A DNA stretch of 16,635 nucleotides from Limisphaerales bacterium (GTDB lineage Bacteria; Verrucomicrobiota; Verrucomicrobiia; Limisphaerales; PALSA-1396). The position numbers were made by a program, and so were the translations under genes. The stretch covers positions 12,942-29,576 of the forward strand of contig PLJQ01000503.1 in the NCBI GenBank assembly GCA_003140275.1, given 5' to 3'. Numbering within the stretch: position 1 is the first letter of the stretch; every line of letters begins with the position of its first letter. Shown here piece by piece: positions 13,130 to 16,635 of the stretch. The notes under the pieces are model-generated. The model had not been told where the DNA came from. It saw only the letters and a program-made list of their open reading frames with translations, and searched no databases.

Positions 13130-16100
13130 ATGATTCACTTCCAACGCACCCGCAATCTCCTGCGCGAGTTCAAGTTTCAAGACGTGTTCCGCGAACTCGG
13201 CTGGGCCAACCCGCCGCGCATCCCTGCGCCGGAATTTCATATGGACGGCGCACGCTACCGATTCACGCCGATTGCCGAGCAAGGCGGCCTTTACGCCTTT
13301 GAAGTGAGCGACCTCACGGACGGCAGCATCCCGCCGCGCGCCACACAGCTCGCGCTCAAGCGCCAGTTGACGCCGCTGTTTGCGGAGCACTTTCTCGTCT
13401 TCGTCAACCGTGCTCGAAGCAGTTCGCTCTGGCTCTGGATATGGCGCGACGACCAGACGCGCAGGTCGGTGGACCAACGGTTTGACCGGATTCAAAGTGG
13501 CGAATTGCTGTTGCAAAAACTAAGCGGGCTTTTCTTCGATTACGACGACCTCGACGACGAGGGCAAAACCAGCATCGGCCAGGTGCTGGACCGGCTGAAC
13601 GCGCAGTTCTACGCCGAGAAAGTCACCAAGCGATTCTATGAAGAGTTCCGCGACTACAAGGACAAGTTTATCACCTTCATCAAAGGCATTGAATCGCTGG
13701 ACAACCAAAAATGGTATGCGTCGGTCATCCTAAACCGGCTCATGTTCATTTATTTCATCCAGCAGAAACGTTTTCTCGGCGGTGACCCGGAATATCTGCA
13801 AAACAAATTCGATCATTGCGGCGAAAACGGCCTGAACTATTATCGGGAATTTCTCTGCCCGCTGTTCTTCCAAGGTTTCGCCTTGCGCTCCGACGAGCGC
13901 GACAAAGCCACAAACAAATTGCTCGGCACAGTGCCTTATCTCGACGGCGGCTTGTTTCTTGAGCATCCGCATTTGGAGGCCGACGGAAAACTCCGGCACA
14001 TCCGAATCGAAAACGCGCCGTTCAAACGCCTGCTGAAATTCTTTGGCGAGTGGAACTGGCATCTCGACGAGCGTCCGCTCAAAAACGACCGCGAAATCAG
14101 CCCCGACGTGCTCGGCTACATCTTCGAGAAATACGTCAACCAAAAGCAAATGGGCGCGTATTACACCAAAGAGGACATCACCGAATACATCAGCAAGAGC
14201 ACGATCATCCCTTTCATCTTCGATGCCGCCGCGCGCAAATGTCCGGCGGCGTTCAAAGGCGACAGCGCCGTCTGGAAACTCCTGCAACTCGACCCCGACC
14301 GCTACATTTACGACGCGGTCAAGAAGGGCGTGGAAATTCCGCTGCCGAAAGAAATCGAATCCGGCATCAAGGACGTTTCCAGGCGCGACGGCTGGAACAA
14401 ACCGGCAAAAGAAGAGTTCGCGCTGCCGACGGAAACCTGGCGCGAGGTCGTCGCCCGCCGCCAACGTTACGCTGAAGTGCGCGCCAAGCTGGCGAACGGC
14501 GAAGTCCGCGACATCAACGATCTGGTGACGCTCAATCTTAACCTCGGCAAATTCATCGAGGACGTTATTCTCGACTGCCGCGACCCAGAACTGTTGACGG
14601 CGATTTACTACACCATCGCCGGACGCATCCCAGACCCGGAGAAGCAATCCAATCAGGAAATACAGCCCGGCCTTAGCGTGCTCGATATAACTTGCGGCTC
14701 AGGTGCGTTCCTGTTTGCCGCGCTGAACATTCTCTATCCGATTTACGAGTCGTGCTTGAGCAAGATGCAGGAATTCCTCGACGCCGAGGCCGGCAATGCC
14801 ACGCGGAAGCACAGCCACTTCCGCCGCATCCTCGACGAAGTCGCCGAGCACCCGAACGCACGCTACTTCATCCTGAAATCCATCATCGTCAACAATCTCT
14901 TCGGCGTGGACATCATGGAAGAGGCGGTTGAAATCTGCAAACTGCGCCTGTTCCTCAAGCTGGCCGCGCAAGTGGACGCCGACCCGAGCAAAGAAAACCT
15001 GGGCGTTGAGCCGCTGCCGGACATTGACTTCAACATCCGTGCTGGCAACACGCTCGTCGGTTACGCGACGCGGGCGGAAGTGGAGAAATCCGCCGAGAGC
15101 GACATGCTCCGCAAAATGGCGCTGCCACAGATTCTTGAGGACGCGGAAACCACCGACCGTGCGTTCAAACTTTTCCGCCAACTGCAAACACGCTCGGGCG
15201 CGACTGCGAAAGAAAAGGCGCAATCCAAGAGCGCGCTCCAACAGCGGCTGACCGCTCTGGAAGACCAACTCAACTGTTTTCTGGCAGAGGACTACCAGTT
15301 GGGATTGTCGACGAAGAAAAATGCGTTTGAAGCGTGGCTCAAAAGTCATCAGCCGTTCCACTGGTTCATCGAATTCTACGGCATCCTCCACGCTGGCGGT
15401 TTTGATGTAATCATCGCCAATCCACCGTATGTCGAAAATGGCGCGAAGCTACAGAGTCAGTATCAGGTCAGGAATTACGCAACCCTGTCATGCGGCAACC
15501 TTCACGCTTTCTGCGCTGAACGGAGTCTTGTTCTCAGTTCGAAACGTGGTCGCATCGGACTGATTGTTCCGCTCCCGTCTATCAATACGGATCGAATGAC
15601 TGCGCTTCAGTCAATCGTTAAGCCGCAACTGGGTGCGAAAGGAAGGAGTCTTTGGGTGTCCGCGTTTGACGAGCGCCCCAGCAACTTATTTAGTGGGGTG
15701 GACCAGCGATTGGTGATCGAGATATTCGGCGCGGAACTCCAGCAGCCCGGCCTCGCCACGACTGGAATAAATCGTTGGGCAGCGAAGACTCGCGACAATC
15801 TCTTTCCGAACATTTTTTATTCAGCCCAAGACCATCAATCTACGGGCCGAACGCGAACGATTCTCAAAATCAAAAATGTGAGTGTCGAAACGTCTTTGCT
15901 CGCGAAGCTGTATTCAAATGATCCCATCGAACGATTTCGCTCCATGCTGCCAACCAAGAACCTAGTCGCATACCGCACCGCTGGTGGAAGATATTGGAAA
16001 GTTGTGCTCGACGTGCCGTTTGAGTCTGAGGCTCTCAGCGGAAAGGTCGCTTACTTGCAAAATCTGTCTGGCAGGCAAGCTGTGGCCCTAATCAGTAGTT

Positions 16101-16456
16101 CTACATTCTGGTGGTATTATTCCTGTCACTTCGACATGTATAACCTCAAGGACTACATGATTTTTGGCTTTCGGTTTTCAAAAGCATCGCAACAAGTTCT
16201 TGATGAGTTGGATTCCCTTGGACGGAAACTCGTGAAGTCCCTCGAATACAATGCGGAAGTTCAAACGATGCAGTCGCAAACTCGCGGCGTCGTTGAACAG
16301 AAAATTTACAACGCTGGTAAGTCCAAACTGATCCTCGACGAAATCGACGGTGTGCTCGCGCGGCACTACGGCTTCACGGCGGAGGAGTTGGACTTTATCC
16401 TGAACTACGATATCAAATACCGTCTTGGCCGCAACGCGGAAAGCGACGACGAATGA
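13130..16456 (+). CDS. Eco57I-like adenine-N6 DNA methyltransferase with extra N-terminal domain
   Basis: An 1108-residue class-I DNA methyltransferase. Residues ~1-125 are a family-specific N-terminal domain (FRELGW, LYAFEVSD, HFLVFVN, LWLWIWRDD). Residues ~150-230 are helical (KVTKRFYEEF, WYASVILNRLMFIYFIQ). GYIFEKYVN...GAYYTKEDITEYI (329-354) precedes a long insertion (~395-510). The SAM-binding motif I is VLDITCGSGAFLFAA (517-531); NNLFGVDIMEEAVEICKLRL (588-607) carries the acidic loop, and the catalytic motif IV is FDVIIANPPYVE (758-769), NPPY marking N6-adenine transfer. Residues ~770-1030 are the probable target-recognition region. All catalytic motifs are intact. It most likely methylates host DNA so that the PLD-helicase ignores it (inference from operon partnership). 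Gene spacing is 3 nt upstream and an ATGA overlap downstream. A Type IIG-like enzyme is the main alternative, but no clear PD-(D/E)xK nuclease is seen. Confidence 0.92.
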   Translation: MIHFQRTRNLLREFKFQDVFRELGWANPPRIPAPEFHMDGARYRFTPIAEQGGLYAFEVSDLTDGSIPPRATQLALKRQLTPLFAEHFLVFVNRARSSSLWLWIWRDDQTRRSVDQRFDRIQSGELLLQKLSGLFFDYDDLDDEGKTSIGQVLDRLNAQFYAEKVTKRFYEEFRDYKDKFITFIKGIESLDNQKWYASVILNRLMFIYFIQQKRFLGGDPEYLQNKFDHCGENGLNYYREFLCPLFFQGFALRSDERDKATNKLLGTVPYLDGGLFLEHPHLEADGKLRHIRIENAPFKRLLKFFGEWNWHLDERPLKNDREISPDVLGYIFEKYVNQKQMGAYYTKEDITEYISKSTIIPFIFDAAARKCPAAFKGDSAVWKLLQLDPDRYIYDAVKKGVEIPLPKEIESGIKDVSRRDGWNKPAKEEFALPTETWREVVARRQRYAEVRAKLANGEVRDINDLVTLNLNLGKFIEDVILDCRDPELLTAIYYTIAGRIPDPEKQSNQEIQPGLSVLDITCGSGAFLFAALNILYPIYESCLSKMQEFLDAEAGNATRKHSHFRRILDEVAEHPNARYFILKSIIVNNLFGVDIMEEAVEICKLRLFLKLAAQVDADPSKENLGVEPLPDIDFNIRAGNTLVGYATRAEVEKSAESDMLRKMALPQILEDAETTDRAFKLFRQLQTRSGATAKEKAQSKSALQQRLTALEDQLNCFLAEDYQLGLSTKKNAFEAWLKSHQPFHWFIEFYGILHAGGFDVIIANPPYVENGAKLQSQYQVRNYATLSCGNLHAFCAERSLVLSSKRGRIGLIVPLPSINTDRMTALQSIVKPQLGAKGRSLWVSAFDERPSNLFSGVDQRLVIEIFGAELQQPGLATTGINRWAAKTRDNLFPNIFYSAQDHQSTGRTRTILKIKNVSVETSLLAKLYSNDPIERFRSMLPTKNLVAYRTAGGRYWKVVLDVPFESEALSGKVAYLQNLSGRQAVALISSSTFWWYYSCHFDMYNLKDYMIFGFRFSKASQQVLDELDSLGRKLVKSLEYNAEVQTMQSQTRGVVEQKIYNAGKSKLILDEIDGVLARHYGFTAEELDFILNYDIKYRLGRNAESDDE

Positions 16457-16635
16457 CGCCCATGCTGCTCAACGCCACCGACGCCCGCTATCCGGCACGG
16501 TTGCGCGAGCGTTTGGGCAAGGACGCACCGCCACAACTGACAGCCCTTGGCAATCTGGACTTGCTGACGTTGCCCAAGACGGCGCTCTTCTGCTCCACCC
16601 GCTGCCCTGGTGACGCCATCCTCCGCGCCTGCGAC
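16453..16635 (+). CDS. DprA/Smf-like Rossmann protein, N-terminal part (cut by window end)
   Basis: The ATG at 16453 overlaps the methyltransferase stop as ATGA, so translation is probably coupled; 61 codons are visible with no stop. The pattern YPARLRERLG..APPQLTALGNLDLL..PKTALFCSTRCPGDAILRACD matches the first strand-loop of DprA/Smf proteins (YP..L...L...P..L...GN..LL, then IVGSR..), the Rossmann-like fold that loads RecA on single-stranded DNA in transformation. The usual GSR is replaced by CSTR. From memory, this variant is typical of short DprA-like proteins coded beside methyltransferase and helicase genes in defence islands, not of housekeeping DprA. A role in sensing DNA or a nucleotide signal is inference. 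The C-terminal two thirds lie outside the window. Confidence 0.72.
   Translation, partial: MTPMLLNATDARYPARLRERLGKDAPPQLTALGNLDLLTLPKTALFCSTRCPGDAILRACD

Noticed and set aside
13730..14647. Long antisense open frame (about 305 codons) under the methyltransferase
   Set aside because: It lies wholly inside a clearly coding gene with conserved motifs. Its translation is Val/Phe/Glu-rich mirror sequence typical of GC-biased antisense frames.
9725..16635. Assignment of the operon to DISARM, BREX or Type I restriction
   Set aside because: The DUF1998-type helicase and DrmB (DISARM), PglZ and BrxC (BREX), and HsdS/HsdR (Type I) are not seen in the portion available.

Overview
The window looks like chromosomal DNA from a GC-rich member of the Verrucomicrobiota, most like the Pedosphaera/Limisphaerales group. 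This is inference. It rests on the style of the large secreted proteins (beta-propeller, chitobiase-like and PA14 modules; Asn/Thr-rich C-terminal tails ending in FFRVRG or RFYRAV), on weak Shine-Dalgarno use, and on short hairpin repeats between genes. No rRNA, tRNA or other phylogenetic marker is present, so the taxon is not fixed.

The left half (1-8.4 kb) is an ordinary set of mostly exported or envelope-linked genes, not an obvious operon. In order they are: the 3' part of a secreted protein with a PKD/Ig-like domain (+); a small VOC/glyoxalase-fold metalloprotein (+); a spacer with three hairpin repeats; an exported leucine-rich-repeat-like protein (+); a 160-residue hypothetical protein with an HTH-like N-terminus (-); a periplasmic sugar-type solute-binding protein without transporter partners (+); and a 1189-residue exported beta-propeller/chitobiase-C-like/PA14 protein (-).

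The middle (8.4-9.7 kb) looks like a junction. A gene-free stretch full of hairpins is followed by a 5'-truncated remnant of a RepB-type plasmid partition gene. A second gene-free stretch ends in a 140-nt element built from three mutually complementary segments, with an embedded terminator-like hairpin. That element lies directly in front of the last operon.

The right part (9.7 kb to the end) is a tightly packed operon of three genes that is probably an anti-phage or restriction-like defence system: a PLD-nuclease/SNF2-type helicase fusion (1133 aa), an Eco57I-like adenine-N6 DNA methyltransferase (1108 aa, starting 3 nt after the helicase stop), and the start of a DprA/Smf-like nucleotide-binding protein (ATGA overlap with the methyltransferase stop, cut by the window end). 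The likely division of labour is self-marking by the methyltransferase, translocation and cleavage by the PLD-helicase, and sensing or regulation by the DprA-like protein. This is inferred from families and gene order. The set lacks the hallmark genes of BREX, DISARM and Type I R-M. The operon, the possible RNA-based control of its leader, and the plasmid-partition scar next to it are the most interesting parts of the window.
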